The notes beneath the pieces are model-generated. The model saw nothing but the letters and a program-made list of their open reading frames with translations. It did no database searches and had not been told where the DNA came from. This document shows positions 10,546-21,229 of a DNA stretch of 64,000 bases, in pieces; position 1 is the first letter of the stretch; each line of letters opens with the position of its first letter. The position numbers were made by a program, and so were the translations under genes. Origin of the DNA: Edaphobacter sp. Its GTDB lineage: Bacteria > Acidobacteriota > Terriglobia > Terriglobales > Acidobacteriaceae. The DNA is taken from positions 186,001 to 250,000 of the forward strand of contig NZ_JAPWKF010000005.1 in the NCBI RefSeq assembly GCF_028283685.1. Reading direction: 5' to 3'.

Positions 10546-13500
10546 CTAGTCGCCAGCGACCGGGTGGGGTGCGGCGTGAGCCGGTTTGCGGCGGGTGACG
10601 GTGCGTGCGGCGCGGGCGCGCAGGCGGTCGAAGAAGAGGTAGACGACCGGGGTGGTGAAGAGGGTGAGGCACTGCGAGACGATGAGTCCGCCGACGATGG
10701 TGATGCCGAGGGGCCGACGCAGCTCGCTGCCGGTGCCGCGACCGAGGGCAAGTGGAAGCCCGCCGAGCAGGGCGGCCATGGTGGTCATCATGATGGGGCG
10801 GAAGCGCATCAGGCAGGCCTGGTAGATGGCCTCCTGCGGGGTCTTGCCTTCGAGCCGTTCGGCGGCCAGGGCGAAGTCGATCATCATGATGGCGTTCTTC
10901 TTCACGATGCCGATCAGCAGGATGATGCCGATCATGGCGATGACGCTGAGCTCGACGTTCATGAGCAGAAGGGCGAGGATGGCGCCAACGCCGGCGGAGG
11001 GCAGGGTGGAGAGGATGGTGAGCGGGTGGATGAAGCTCTCATAGAGCATGCCGAGGACGATGTAGACGGCGATGAGCGCGAGCAGGATGAGCATGGGCTC
11101 GCTGGAGAGGGAATCCTTGAAGGCCTGCGCGGTGCCGGCGAAGCCGCCGTGGATGGAGGAGGGCATGCCGATGTTGACGCGTGCCTGCTCGATGGCGACG
11201 GTGGCCTGGCTGAGTGAGACGCCGGGGGTGAGGTTGAAGCTGAGGGTCGCGGCGGGGGACTGCGACTGGTGGTTGACGGTCAGCGGCACGCGGCGGGACT
11301 CGTAGTGCGTGATGGCGGAGAGCGGGATCATGGAGCCGGTGGTGCTCTTGACGTAGATGTTTTTGAGCGAGTCGGGGTCGCGCTGGTACTGCGGCGCCAC
11401 CTCCATGACGACGTGGTACTGGTTGAGCGGCATGTAGGTGGTGGAGACCTGCTGCTGTCCAAAGGCGTCGGAGAGGGTGGCGTCGATGGTGAGCGGCGAG
11501 ACGCCGAGGCGCGAGGCGGTGTCGCGGTCGATGACGAGGCGGGCTTCGAGGCCCTGGTCCTGCTGGTCGGTGGCGACGTCCTTGAGCTCGGGCAGCTTCT
11601 GCATGGCGGCCATCAGCTTGGGCGACCACTCGTCGAGGTCGTCGAGGTTGTCGGCGGTGAGCGAGTACTGGTACTGGGTGGCGCTGCCGCGTCCGCCGAT
11701 GCGCAGCTCCTGCGCGGATTGCAGGTAGAGGGTGACGCCGGGGATGTTGGCGGTCTTGGGACGCAGGCGGTTGATGATGACCTCGGCGGTGTCGCCGTTT
11801 TTCTGCCGCAGCTTGTCGTCCTTGAGCGCGATGAACATGTTGCCGGAGTTGGAGCCGCCGCCGCCGGGGCCGCCGCCGCCAACGAAGGCCATGACGTTCT
11901 CAATGCCCGGATCTTCGTGGGCGATGCGGGCCATCTCGGTGACCTTCTGCTTCATGGAATCGAAGGAGACGTCCTGCTGGCCACGGATCTGTCCGCTGAT
12001 GCGGCCGGTGTCCTGCTGGGGAAAGAAGCCTTTGGGGACGAGGACGAAGAGGTACCCGTTGAGGATGACGGTGCCGATGGTGATGGCGAGCACGAGCTTC
12101 TGATGATTGAGAACCCAGCGGAGGCCGAGGTCGTACTCATCGGTGAGCCAGTTGAGTGCCTTCTCGCCCCAGATGTAGAAGAGGCCATGCTTGCGCCTAT
12201 CGTGCGGCTCGAGGAACTTGGCGCTGAGCATGGGCGTGGTGGTGAGCGAGACGACCAGCGAGACCAGAATGGCGGCGGAGAGGGTGACGGCGAACTCACG
12301 GAAGAGTCGTCCGACGATGCCGCCCATCAGCAGGATGGGGATGAAGACGGCGATCAGCGAGACGCTCATGGAGACGACGGTGAAGCCGATCTCGCGGGAA
12401 CCTTCCATCGCTGCCGCGTAGGGGGATTTGCCCATCTCGAGGTGGCGGGAGATGTTTTCGATGACGACGATGGCGTCATCGACGACGAAGCCGGTGGAGA
12501 TGGTGAGCGCCATCAGCGAGAGGTTGTCGAGCGTATAGCCCATCAGGTACATCACGCCGAAGGTGCCGAGCAGGCTGAGCGGCACGGAGACCGAGGGAAT
12601 CAGCGTGGAGCGGACCTCGCGCAGGAAGGCGAAGACGACGAGGATGACGAGGACGATGGAGATGATAAGCGTCTCGGTAACGTCCCTGACCGAGGCGCGG
12701 ATGGTGGTGGTACGGTCGAGCACGACACTGAGGCGCAACGCAGGCGGAATGGAGGCCTGCAGCGTCGGCAGCAGATCGAGAACGTGATCGACGGTGGTGA
12801 TGACGTTGGCCGTGGAGGTCTTGAAGACGATGACCAGGATGGCGGGCTTGCCGTTGAAGGTGCCGCCGGTGTGGATGTCTTCGACGCTGTCGACGACGCT
12901 GGCGACGTCCTGGATGCGCACGACGCTGGTGTTGGCGTTGGCGGCGAGCGTGGTGCTGTTGTTGGTGACGGTCGTGGTGGCGACGGCGCTCTGCAGGGAT
13001 GTGGGCAGGCTGCTGCTGGCGGCGGCGGAGCTGACGGGGCCGCGGCCGGTGGCGACGATGAGCGGGCCGTAGGCGTCGGCGCCGAAGAGCTGATCGGTGG
13101 TGCTGAGGCTCCAGCGCGTGGTCTCGTTCTGCAGGTAGCCTTTGGGCTGGTTGACGTTGACGGTGCCGATGGCGGCACGCAGTGCCTCGAGGCCGAGACC
13201 GTAGTTGGCCAACTGCGTGGGGTTGGCCTCGATGCGGACGGCGGGCTTGGCGCTGCCGCCGCAGAAGGTCTGTCCCACGCCTTCGACCTGGGCGATCTTC
13301 TGCGCGAGGATACTGTCGCAGGCGTCGTAGATCTGCGGTACCGAGAGGGTGTCGGAGGTGAGCGCGAGGATCAGGATGGGCGAGTCGGCCGGGTTGATCT
13401 TGCGGAAGGAGGGGTTCTGCGGCAGGTTGGCCGGAAGCTGGCTGCGTGCGGCGTTAATGGCGGCCTGCACATCGCGTGCAGCGCCGTTGATGTCGCGCGA

Positions 13501-13866
13501 GAGGTCGAACTGCAGGATGATGGAGCCGTTGCCGAGGCCGGAGGACGAGGTCATCTCGTTGATGCCGGCGATGCGGGCAAACTGGCGTTCGAGCGGGGTG
13601 ACGATGGCCGAGGCGACGGTCTGCGGATCGGCTCCCGGCTGTCCGGCACCGATGGAGATCACGGGGAACTCGATCTGGGGCAGGCTGGCGACGGGCAGCA
13701 TCTTATAGGCGACGCATCCGGCGAGGATGATGGCGATCGAGAGCAGGGTGGTGGCAACGGGACGCTTGATGAACGGCGCGGAGAAGTGGAAGCCCGCGGC
13801 GCGCGGCATTTTTTCCGCGTCTTCGCGTGCCCGGACTAGATCCTTGTTGTGGGTTCCGTGTTCCAT
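10546..13866 (-). CDS. mdtC: RND multidrug efflux permease, MdtC-like
   Basis: An 1106-residue inner-membrane RND pump of the HAE1 family, driven by protons. It starts with the conserved FIKRPVATTLLSIAIILAG helix and carries the typical second repeat segment [22 protein letters not shown]. About 38 Ser/Thr/Ala-rich residues (roughly 276-314) are inserted in the periplasmic porter region relative to the neighbouring MdtB-like protein. The start codon overlaps the upstream stop (TGATG), so translation is coupled. It is the last gene of the operon. No TolC-like outer-membrane gene is in the window. The two dissimilar permeases side by side fit an MdtBC-type heterotrimer. Confidence 0.9.
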   Translation of the reverse strand: MEHGTHNKDLVRAREDAEKMPRAAGFHFSAPFIKRPVATTLLSIAIILAGCVAYKMLPVASLPQIEFPVISIGAGQPGADPQTVASAIVTPLERQFARIAGINEMTSSSGLGNGSIILQFDLSRDINGAARDVQAAINAARSQLPANLPQNPSFRKINPADSPILILALTSDTLSVPQIYDACDSILAQKIAQVEGVGQTFCGGSAKPAVRIEANPTQLANYGLGLEALRAAIGTVNVNQPKGYLQNETTRWSLSTTDQLFGADAYGPLIVATGRGPVSSAAASSSLPTSLQSAVATTTVTNNSTTLAANANTSVVRIQDVASVVDSVEDIHTGGTFNGKPAILVIVFKTSTANVITTVDHVLDLLPTLQASIPPALRLSVVLDRTTTIRASVRDVTETLIISIVLVILVVFAFLREVRSTLIPSVSVPLSLLGTFGVMYLMGYTLDNLSLMALTISTGFVVDDAIVVIENISRHLEMGKSPYAAAMEGSREIGFTVVSMSVSLIAVFIPILLMGGIVGRLFREFAVTLSAAILVSLVVSLTTTPMLSAKFLEPHDRRKHGLFYIWGEKALNWLTDEYDLGLRWVLNHQKLVLAITIGTVILNGYLFVLVPKGFFPQQDTGRISGQIRGQQDVSFDSMKQKVTEMARIAHEDPGIENVMAFVGGGGPGGGGSNSGNMFIALKDDKLRQKNGDTAEVIINRLRPKTANIPGVTLYLQSAQELRIGGRGSATQYQYSLTADNLDDLDEWSPKLMAAMQKLPELKDVATDQQDQGLEARLVIDRDTASRLGVSPLTIDATLSDAFGQQQVSTTYMPLNQYHVVMEVAPQYQRDPDSLKNIYVKSTTGSMIPLSAITHYESRRVPLTVNHQSQSPAATLSFNLTPGVSLSQATVAIEQARVNIGMPSSIHGGFAGTAQAFKDSLSSEPMLILLALIAVYIVLGMLYESFIHPLTILSTLPSAGVGAILALLLMNVELSVIAMIGIILLIGIVKKNAIMMIDFALAAERLEGKTPQEAIYQACLMRFRPIMMTTMAALLGGLPLALGRGTGSELRRPLGITIVGGLIVSQCLTLFTTPVVYLFFDRLRARAARTVTRRKPAHAAPHPVAGD

Positions 13867-16800
13867 CAGTCACCACTCACTGCGTGTTCGTGTAGCTGGG
13901 CGTCGGCTTCCTTCGTGTGCAGGTACTTACGGCCAATACGCTCGAAGAAGAGATAGACGACCGGCGTGGTGAACAGGGTCAGAATCTGCGAGACGATGAG
14001 ACCGCCGACGATGGCGATACCGAGCGGACGGCGCAGCTCGCTGCCGGTGCCGGTGCCCATGGCCAGCGGCACGCCGCCGAGCAGGGCGGCCATGGTGGTC
14101 ATCATGATGGGTCGGAAGCGCAGCAGGCAGGCCTGGTAGATGGCCTCCTCCGGCTCCATGCCGTGCTCGCGCTCCGCCTCGAGGGCGAAGTCGATCATCA
14201 TGATGGCGTTCTTCTTCACGATGCCGATCAGCAGGATGATGCCGATCAGCGCGATGACGCTGAGATTGACGTGGAAGAGCAGGAGCGCGAGGATGGCGCC
14301 GACGCCGGCCGAGGGCAGTGTCGAGAGAATCGTGATGGGGTGGATGTAGCTCTCGTAGAGCACGCCCAGCACGATGTAGACGACGATGAGCGCGGCGAGG
14401 ATAAGGATGGGCTCGTTGCTGAGCGAGGCGACGAAGGCGCGGGCCGTGCCCTGGAACTCAGCGTTCACGCTGGGGGGCAGGTTGAGCTCTTCCTTGGCCT
14501 TGTTGACGGCCTCGACGGCGTCGCCGATGGACTTGCCGGGGGCGAGGTTGAAGGAGATGGTGACGGCGGGGAACTGGCCCTGATGATTGATGGCCAGCGT
14601 GGCGCGGCGCTGCTCGACGTGGGTGAAGGTGGAGAGCGGAACCTGGGTGCCGTTGGAGCTCTTCACGTAAATGTTGTTGAGTGCGGCGGGGTTGAGCTGG
14701 AACTTGGGCGCTACCTCCAGCACGACATGGTACTGGTTGAGCTGGGTGAACATGGTCGAGACCTGGCGCTGCGCGAAGGCGTCGTCGAGGGTGTCGTCGA
14801 TGTTCTGCGGCGTGATGCCGAGGCGGGAGGCGGTGTCGCGGTCGATGACGAGGTGGGCTTCGAGACCGTCGAGCTGCTGGTCGCTGGCGACGTCACGCAG
14901 TTCGGGGAGCTTGGAGAGCTTCTCGACCATGAGGTTGGTGGCGGTGGCCAGCTCTTCGGCGTTGGCATCCTCGAGGGTGTACTGGTACTGGGTGCGGCTG
15001 ACGCGATCTTCGACGGTGAGGTCCTGCAGCGGCTGCAGATAACACTGAATGCCTTCGACCTTCTTGAGGTTCTTGCTGAGACGGTCGATGACTTCTGTGG
15101 CGAAGGTCGTGCGCTGCTCACGGTCGCGCAGGTTGATCTGGATGCGGCCGCTGTTGAGCGTGGAGTTGGTGCCGTCGATGCCGATGAACGAGGAGACGCT
15201 TTCAACGTCGGGGTCTTCGAGGATGACGCGGGCCAGCTGCTGCTGCCGCATGCTCATGGCCTGGAAGCTGATGGTCTGCGGGGCCTCGGTGATGCCGAGC
15301 AGGACGCCGGTGTCCTGTACGGGGAAGAAGCCCTTGGGGACGATGATGTAGAGGTAGATGGTCAGGATGAAGGTCGCGAGGGTGACCAGCAGCGTGAGCG
15401 TCTGGTGGCGCAGCACCCAGCGGACGCCGACGCCGTACTGGGCGATGACGTACTCGAAGAACTGTTCGCTCTTGTGATAGAAGACGCCCTTCTCGTGCTC
15501 GGGCTTGTGGCGCAGCAGCTTGGCGCACATCATCGGCGTCAGGGTCAGAGAGACGACGGCTGAGACGAGGATGGTGACCGAAAGGGTGACGGCGAACTCG
15601 CGGAAGAGGCGGCCGACGATGTCTCCCATGAAGAGCAGAGGGATCAGCACGGCGATCAGCGAGATGGTGAGGGAGAGGATGGTGAAGCCGATCTGCTCGG
15701 AGCCTTTGAGGGCCGCGGTGAGCGGATCGTCGCCCATCTCGAGATAGCGGTCGATGTTTTCGATCATCACGATGGCGTCGTCGACGACGAAGCCGGTCGA
15801 GATGGTGAGCGCCATCAGGGAGAGGTTGTTGAGCGAATAACCGAGCAGGTACATCACGCCGAAGGTGCCGACGATGGAGAGCGGCACGGCGATTGACGGG
15901 ATGATGGTGGCGGCGACGGAGCGCAGGAAGAGGAAGATGACCATGACCACCAGGGCGATGGTGAGCATCAGTTCGAACTGGACGTCTGCGACCGAGGCGC
16001 GGATGGTGCTGGTGCGGTCGGTGAGGATCTCAAGGGTGACGGTGGCGGGCAGGGTGGAGCGCAGCTGCGGAAGCAGCTTCTGCACCTCGTCGACGACACC
16101 GATGATGTTGGCGCCGGGCTGGCGCTGGATGTTGATGATGACGGCCGGCTTGAGCTGGAGATCGCGGGCTGGGACGACGTTACCCTTGTCGTCCTTGCTC
16201 TCGAGGCGGGCGGTGGTTCCCATCCAGGCGGCCTGGTAGAGGTTTTCGGCGCTATCGACGGCGTTGGCGACGTCGGAGAGGCGGACGGCGTTGCCGTTGC
16301 GGTAGGCGACGATGACCTTGTTGTAGTCCGTGCTGGAGAGCAGCTGATCGTTGGCACCGATGGTGAACGACTGGTGGGTTCCGTTGAGTGTTCCCTTGGC
16401 CTGGTCGACGTTGGAGGTGGCCAGAGCGGAGCGGAGATCCTCGAGGCTCATGCCATAGTTGGCGAGCGCGGTGGGGTTGGCCTGGATGCGGACGGCAGGT
16501 TTCTGGCCGCCGTTGATCGAGACGAGACCCACGCCGGAGAGCTGCGAGATCTTCTGCGCGAGGATGGTGTCGGCGATGTCCTCGACCTTGGACATGGGCA
16601 GCGAGCTGCTGGAGAGGGCGAGGGTGAGGATGGGAGCGTCGGCCGGGTTGACCTTGCTGTAGACGGGCGGATTAGGCAGGTCCTTGGGCAGGTAGCTGGT
16701 GGCGGCGTTGATGGCCGCCTGCACGTCCTGCTGGGCGATGTCGATGGACTCGGAGAGATCGAACTGCAGGGTGATGACGCTGCCGCCGCCGGAGCTGCTG

Positions 16801-17045
16801 GAGGTCATCTGCGTCATGCCGGGGATCTGGCCGAACTGGCGCTCGAGGGGCGCGGTGACGGACGAGGCCATGACCTCGGGGCTGGCCCCGGGGTAGAAGG
16901 TCATCACCTGGATGGTGGGGTAGTCGACCTGGGGGAGCGCCGAGACGGGCAGCTGGGTGTAAGCGACCCAGCCAGCCAGTAAAATGGCCACCATCAGAAG
17001 CGAGGTGGCCACCGGCCGAAGAATAAATGGCCTTGAAGGACTCAT
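13866..17045 (-). CDS. mdtB: RND multidrug efflux permease, MdtB-like
   Basis: A 1059-residue RND pump subunit with the usual twelve membrane helices and two large periplasmic loops. It starts [18 protein letters not shown] and has the HAE1 features [13 protein letters not shown] and [13 protein letters not shown]. The start overlaps the stop of the upstream mdtA gene as ATGA (17042-17045), and its own stop overlaps the start of mdtC. With mdtA and mdtC it forms a three-gene operon for a tripartite pump exporting drugs, bile-salt-like compounds or metals; the substrate is not readable. Confidence 0.92.
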   Translation of the reverse strand: MSPSRPFILRPVATSLLMVAILLAGWVAYTQLPVSALPQVDYPTIQVMTFYPGASPEVMASSVTAPLERQFGQIPGMTQMTSSSSGGGSVITLQFDLSESIDIAQQDVQAAINAATSYLPKDLPNPPVYSKVNPADAPILTLALSSSSLPMSKVEDIADTILAQKISQLSGVGLVSINGGQKPAVRIQANPTALANYGMSLEDLRSALATSNVDQAKGTLNGTHQSFTIGANDQLLSSTDYNKVIVAYRNGNAVRLSDVANAVDSAENLYQAAWMGTTARLESKDDKGNVVPARDLQLKPAVIINIQRQPGANIIGVVDEVQKLLPQLRSTLPATVTLEILTDRTSTIRASVADVQFELMLTIALVVMVIFLFLRSVAATIIPSIAVPLSIVGTFGVMYLLGYSLNNLSLMALTISTGFVVDDAIVMIENIDRYLEMGDDPLTAALKGSEQIGFTILSLTISLIAVLIPLLFMGDIVGRLFREFAVTLSVTILVSAVVSLTLTPMMCAKLLRHKPEHEKGVFYHKSEQFFEYVIAQYGVGVRWVLRHQTLTLLVTLATFILTIYLYIIVPKGFFPVQDTGVLLGITEAPQTISFQAMSMRQQQLARVILEDPDVESVSSFIGIDGTNSTLNSGRIQINLRDREQRTTFATEVIDRLSKNLKKVEGIQCYLQPLQDLTVEDRVSRTQYQYTLEDANAEELATATNLMVEKLSKLPELRDVASDQQLDGLEAHLVIDRDTASRLGITPQNIDDTLDDAFAQRQVSTMFTQLNQYHVVLEVAPKFQLNPAALNNIYVKSSNGTQVPLSTFTHVEQRRATLAINHQGQFPAVTISFNLAPGKSIGDAVEAVNKAKEELNLPPSVNAEFQGTARAFVASLSNEPILILAALIVVYIVLGVLYESYIHPITILSTLPSAGVGAILALLLFHVNLSVIALIGIILLIGIVKKNAIMMIDFALEAEREHGMEPEEAIYQACLLRFRPIMMTTMAALLGGVPLAMGTGTGSELRRPLGIAIVGGLIVSQILTLFTTPVVYLFFERIGRKYLHTKEADAQLHEHAVSGD

Positions 17046-18499
17046 TTCTGTTGTCCTCCACTGGGTGACTTGGCGGTTGCGTCATGGGGCGAGGCTGCGT
17101 TCACGCCGGAGTTGGCGCGGTTCGGATTGACGCTGGCCTTGGGTCCGTTGGGATTGGTGGCCTTGCGCGGGATGACGCGGCTGCCGTTGCGCAGCTTCTC
17201 CTGCCCGTCGATGACGATGGTCTCGCCAGCGGCGAGGCCTTTGCTGAGGATGACCTGGTTGCCTTCGGTGAGGTCGACCTTGACGGTGCGGGCCTCGACG
17301 TAGAAGTGGGGCTGGTTCTTGCTGGCGTCGGCGGCGAGCGCGTTGGCGGTCTCCTTGGACTTGCTGGAGTTCTTCAGGCCCTCGGGGCGCACAGTCTGCA
17401 GATCAGCCGGCGGGTCGCCGGGCTTGACCACGTAGACAAAGTTGCCGGCCGAGCCGGTAAGGATGGCAGCGGCGGGAACGACGATGGCGTTGGGACGCTC
17501 TTCCAGGACCAGGCGGATGTTGACGAACTGGTTGGGGAAGAGAGCGCCGTCCTTGTTATCGAAGACGGCCTTGACCTTGACGGTTCCGGTGGTGGTATCG
17601 ATCTGGTTGTCGACGGTGAGCACCTTGCCGGTGGCCAGATGCGTGGAGCCGGAGCGGTCATAGGCTTCGACGGTGAGGCTCTTGCCCTTGCGCATCAGGT
17701 CGAGGACGTCGGGCAGGTGATCTTCGGGAAGGGTGAAGATGACGGCGATGGGCTGCAGCTGGGTGACGACGATGAGGCCGGTGGTGTCGGCTGCGTGAAC
17801 GATATTGCCGGGATCGACCTGGCGCAGACCGACGATGCCATCGATGGGGGAGGTGATGCGGGTGTAGTCCACATTGACCTTGGCGGCCTGGATGGCGGCC
17901 TGGTCAGCCAGAATGGCTCCGCTGGACTGACCGGCGGCGGCTACCTGTGCCTGTGCGCTCTCCTGCGAGACGACACCGGCCTGCTGCAGCGCGCGGTAGC
18001 GATTGGACTGTGCCTCGTCGTTGGCGTGCTGCGCCTGGTCACGGGCCAGCGACCCCTGCGCCTGCGCGAGGGCAGCCTGGTAGGGGGCGGGGTCGATCTC
18101 GGCCAGCAGCTGGCCCTTACGGACCTTCTCGCCCTCGCGGACGGTGACGCGGAGGAGCTGTCCATCGACACGGGACTTGACGGTGACGGTGTAGTAGGCG
18201 GTCACGGTGCCCAGCTCGGTGAGGTAGATGGGCATGGTCTTCTGCTGGACGTCGACCGTCTGCACCGGAGAGGGCCGGTCGAGCATGGCGGACATCTTCT
18301 TATCCTGCGAGGCCTGCTCCTCGGTATTCTTGCGAATCTTCCAGACCGCAGCACCGACTACCAGGACGATGATGAGCAGAACGAGCCACTTACGGAAGCC
18401 GAAGCCCGACGGGGTCTCCGGTCCGGGATCGGAGGCGTGAGGCTTCTCGGGAGAGGAAGCCGTGCGAGTTTCTTGTTCGCTAATGGGTGCTGACGACAT
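17042..18499 (-). CDS. mdtA: RND efflux membrane fusion protein, MdtA-like
   Basis: A 485-residue periplasmic adaptor with one N-terminal membrane anchor (about 36-53), then the barrel-sandwich and beta-barrel domains of the HlyD/AcrA type ([29 protein letters not shown] and its partner half), an alpha-hairpin rich in Gln/Ala, and a C-terminal disordered Pro/Asn/Ala tail. It links the pump to an outer-membrane channel. An upstream in-frame ATG (18658) would add 53 residues with no resemblance to the family, so the ATG at 18497-18499 (MSSAPISEQ) is chosen. It is the first gene of the operon and is divergent from the HAD-UbiA gene. Confidence 0.92.
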   Translation of the reverse strand: MSSAPISEQETRTASSPEKPHASDPGPETPSGFGFRKWLVLLIIVLVVGAAVWKIRKNTEEQASQDKKMSAMLDRPSPVQTVDVQQKTMPIYLTELGTVTAYYTVTVKSRVDGQLLRVTVREGEKVRKGQLLAEIDPAPYQAALAQAQGSLARDQAQHANDEAQSNRYRALQQAGVVSQESAQAQVAAAGQSSGAILADQAAIQAAKVNVDYTRITSPIDGIVGLRQVDPGNIVHAADTTGLIVVTQLQPIAVIFTLPEDHLPDVLDLMRKGKSLTVEAYDRSGSTHLATGKVLTVDNQIDTTTGTVKVKAVFDNKDGALFPNQFVNIRLVLEERPNAIVVPAAAILTGSAGNFVYVVKPGDPPADLQTVRPEGLKNSSKSKETANALAADASKNQPHFYVEARTVKVDLTEGNQVILSKGLAAGETIVIDGQEKLRNGSRVIPRKATNPNGPKASVNPNRANSGVNAASPHDATAKSPSGGQQK

Positions 18500-18717
18500 G
18501 ATTGCGCTCACCGTAAGTTCAATTCCAATCTCAGAAAAAAGACAATTCGATGTAAAGTTGCACCGGGTAGGTCTAAATTGTCCGAAGAATCCCCAGAATA
18601 CCTGATAATGACGCAGGGAGTTGACGGAAGGTTTCGCCACTCGTAACGCAAAGGCCATAATCTTTTAGCAGCTCTTCCATCGCAGCGAGATAGCCCAACA
18701 CAGGAAGGAAATATTGC

Positions 18718-20229
18718 TTGGCGATCCCCGGCCCCGGGCCTGACACTGCCGGTTCGACCGTACTCTGTGTCGATCTCGATGGAACACTTGTCAAGTCAGA
18801 CACTTTGGTCGATTCGACCCTGGCTCTGGCGCGCCAGCGCCCCAATCTTCTGATGAAGATTCCGGGATGGCTGACGCAGGGTAAAGCTTCTCTTAAGAAG
18901 CACATCACCGAATCGGTGACGCTTGACGTCGTTCACCTGCCGTATAACCGCGAGCTGCTGCAATACCTGGAACAGGAGAAGGCGAAGGGGCGCACCATCT
19001 ACCTGGCGACCGCCGCCGACGGCGCGCTGGCTCAGCGTGTAGCCGATCATCTGGGACTGTTTGCCGGGGTGATCGCCTCGGATGGCACCAACAATCTAGC
19101 CGGCAATAATAAGCTGGCTGCATTTCGTCACAGATTCGGTGACAATTTCTCCTATATCGGCAATGCCTCGCCGGATGTGCCGCTGTTGAAGGTCTGCCGG
19201 GAGCCGATGGTGGCCAACCCGACCTCGGGCCTGCTGGCGGGGATGCGACGGGAGAAGATCGTCCCGGTGCGGGTCTTCACGGAGAAGAGTTCCACGCTGA
19301 AGGCGTGGTTCAAGGCGATCCGCATCCACCAGTGGGCGAAGAATGTCCTGATTTTTCTGCCGCTGCTGCTGGCGCATGCGACGGCGACGGCGCCAATTGT
19401 GGCCGCGCTGCTGGCGTTTGTGTCGTTCGGCCTGTGTGCTTCAGCGACCTATATTGTGAATGATCTGCTGGATATCGAGGTGGACCGCATCCATCCGCGG
19501 AAGCGCCGCCGTCCGTTTGCGGCGGGCGACCTTTCGGCGCTGAACGGCGTGGGTGTGATTGTGCTGTTCCTGCTGGTCTCTTTCAGCATCGCGATCTCAA
19601 TACCGTGGGTGGAGCTGCGCCTGGGATCGGCGACGCCGGGGACAAACCACTTTATGGGGTTGACGACGCCCTATGCGTTCCTGGGATGGCTGGTGGTCTA
19701 TGCGTTTACGACGCTGGCTTACTCGCTGCGGCTGAAGCGCGCTGTGCTGGTGGACGTGATCGTGCTCTCAGGGCTTTACACGATCCGCATCCTGGCGGGT
19801 TCGGCGGCGACGGGGGCAGAGGTTTCGACCTGGCTGGGCAGCTTCAGCATCTTCTTCTTCCTTTCGCTGGCGTTTGTGAAGCGTTTTGCGGAGCTGGAGA
19901 ACCTGCGTGAGCGGGGTGCCGCCTCGGCGAAGGGCCGCGGCTATCATATCGCCGATATCGAGCAGCTGCGCAGCTTTGGCTCGGCGTCGGGATATGTCTC
20001 GGTGGCCGTGCTGACGCTGTATATCTCCAACCTGGATGCGGCGCAGCTGTACAGCCATACGCGGCGGCTTTGGCTGCTGGTGCCGGTGCTGCTGCTGTGG
20101 ATCAGCCGGCTGTGGCTGCTGGCCTCGCGCGGTGAGCTGGACGAGGACCCGGTGGTGTACGCGATCACGGACAAGCGCAGCCTGCTGCTGGGCGTGCTGG
20201 TGGCGGCGATTGTGCTGTCTGCGCTGTAG
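18718..20229 (+). CDS. HAD hydrolase-UbiA prenyltransferase fusion, possible DPPR synthase
   Basis: A 503-residue two-domain protein. Residues 14-180 are a HAD phosphatase with the nucleophile motif DLDGT (19-23) and the late acidic motif GNASPD (148-153). Residues 200-503 are a UbiA-family membrane prenyltransferase with RIHQWAKN (202-209), the Mg/diphosphate motif NDLLDIEVD (248-256) and about nine helices. UbiA proteins of this kind join phosphoribosyl diphosphate to a polyprenyl phosphate (decaprenylphosphoryl-5-phosphoribose synthase). The fused HAD could then remove the 5-phosphate. DprE1 and DprE2 homologues lie at 55.9-58.1 kb. The start is TTG, with AGGAAGGA at 18702-18709 eight bases upstream. 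Function is inferred from family and partner genes. Confidence 0.85.
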   Translation: MAIPGPGPDTAGSTVLCVDLDGTLVKSDTLVDSTLALARQRPNLLMKIPGWLTQGKASLKKHITESVTLDVVHLPYNRELLQYLEQEKAKGRTIYLATAADGALAQRVADHLGLFAGVIASDGTNNLAGNNKLAAFRHRFGDNFSYIGNASPDVPLLKVCREPMVANPTSGLLAGMRREKIVPVRVFTEKSSTLKAWFKAIRIHQWAKNVLIFLPLLLAHATATAPIVAALLAFVSFGLCASATYIVNDLLDIEVDRIHPRKRRRPFAAGDLSALNGVGVIVLFLLVSFSIAISIPWVELRLGSATPGTNHFMGLTTPYAFLGWLVVYAFTTLAYSLRLKRAVLVDVIVLSGLYTIRILAGSAATGAEVSTWLGSFSIFFFLSLAFVKRFAELENLRERGAASAKGRGYHIADIEQLRSFGSASGYVSVAVLTLYISNLDAAQLYSHTRRLWLLVPVLLLWISRLWLLASRGELDEDPVVYAITDKRSLLLGVLVAAIVLSAL

Positions 20230-20310
20230 AGGATGCGCTGACGCAACTCCGGATGGCACCATAGACAGGGCCGCCGGAGCATACAGGAGCGCCCGAGCCA
20301 GAGGTGCCTG

Positions 20311-21225
20311 ATGAACGAGCGCAGTGACGAGTACAAGGTGTTCGAGGCACGCCTGAAGGTTCTGCTTCCCGAGGAGTACCGGGAGAGCTACGAAGACGTG
20401 CAGCCGGTCTCGATGGGATCGGCGGGCCTGAAGTATGGAAGCGACGGACGCGTCGCCTGGGATGAGATCTGGGGATCGTTCTGCGACCTGGCGATGGCGG
20501 GAGGGCCTCCGCATAAAGGGACCCTGCTGGAGCCGGCCACGAAGGCGGAGATCGGGCCGGATGCGGCGCGCTACAGGCAGGTGGTGCAGGAGCTATGCCG
20601 CGGGGTCGGCATGGTGACAGGACTGGCAGCCGAACCCTCGCTGATTTCGGGGTGGATCCATGTCGACTGCCCCAGTGCCACGATGGCTGGCTGGCTGGCC
20701 CGGGCCATCAACATGGAGAACGTTTCGGCACACTGCCAGGGGATGGTGCTCCATCTTCCGGCTGGCCCGGCGTATCGCGTGGAAAAAGAGATCAAGAACG
20801 TCATCACGTCTATTGCGAAGACGGCACACTACTGGCTGCAGCATACGTCGGCGGAGCAGCATCGGGCAGTCGCGGAGCTGTTCGAGATCATGGAGGAGGA
20901 GTCGCCGCTGATTCAGGCGCCCTTTTCTCCGCACGATACCCGGGGCGCTGCCTTCGAGGCTCTGCGGGGCAGAGTCGCAGAGGAGATTCATGCCGCGACC
21001 GGTCTTCCGGCGACGGGGTGCGACTATCACGGCTGGCTGGGAGTGAACTGCGGAGAGGTGCGGTCTGCCATCCGGCTGATGCGGGCGATGGTGGTGAGCA
21101 ATGTCCTCTGCCGACGCGAGGGGACCTCGATCTACCTTCCCGTCGACCCGTCAGCCGACCCGTCCGGGAGCAGGCTGGTGGGCCTGTTCGGACGGGCGTA
21201 TCGGCTGGCCGGTGAGCGGAGTTGA
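20311..21225 (+). CDS. Conserved protein of unknown function with internal duplication
   Basis: A 304-residue, apparently soluble cytoplasmic protein that I cannot assign to a named family. Notable stretches are GSAGLKYGSDGRVAWDEIW (36-54) and LAMAGGPPHKGTLLEP (60-75). Residues 103-150 and 230-277 align without gaps, sharing TGL, GW, V, C, RA, NV and LP at equal spacing (about 17 of 48 identical), so the protein has two related halves. Its gene is tail to tail with the encapsulin gene, five bases apart, and starts 81 bases after the HAD-UbiA gene in the same direction, so it may be transcribed with that gene. No metal-binding or nucleotide-binding motif is obvious. Confidence 0.8.
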   Translation: MNERSDEYKVFEARLKVLLPEEYRESYEDVQPVSMGSAGLKYGSDGRVAWDEIWGSFCDLAMAGGPPHKGTLLEPATKAEIGPDAARYRQVVQELCRGVGMVTGLAAEPSLISGWIHVDCPSATMAGWLARAINMENVSAHCQGMVLHLPAGPAYRVEKEIKNVITSIAKTAHYWLQHTSAEQHRAVAELFEIMEEESPLIQAPFSPHDTRGAAFEALRGRVAEEIHAATGLPATGCDYHGWLGVNCGEVRSAIRLMRAMVVSNVLCRREGTSIYLPVDPSADPSGSRLVGLFGRAYRLAGERS

Positions 21226-21229
21226 GTGA

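Noticed and set aside
11269-13839. Very long open frame opposite the MdtC gene, and similar ones opposite phoH, mdtB, gyrB, pheT and typA
   Set aside because: These mirror the codon structure of the real genes in GC-rich DNA, lack ribosome binding sites and read as low-complexity Gly/Val/Asp/Glu or Arg-rich strings without family motifs.
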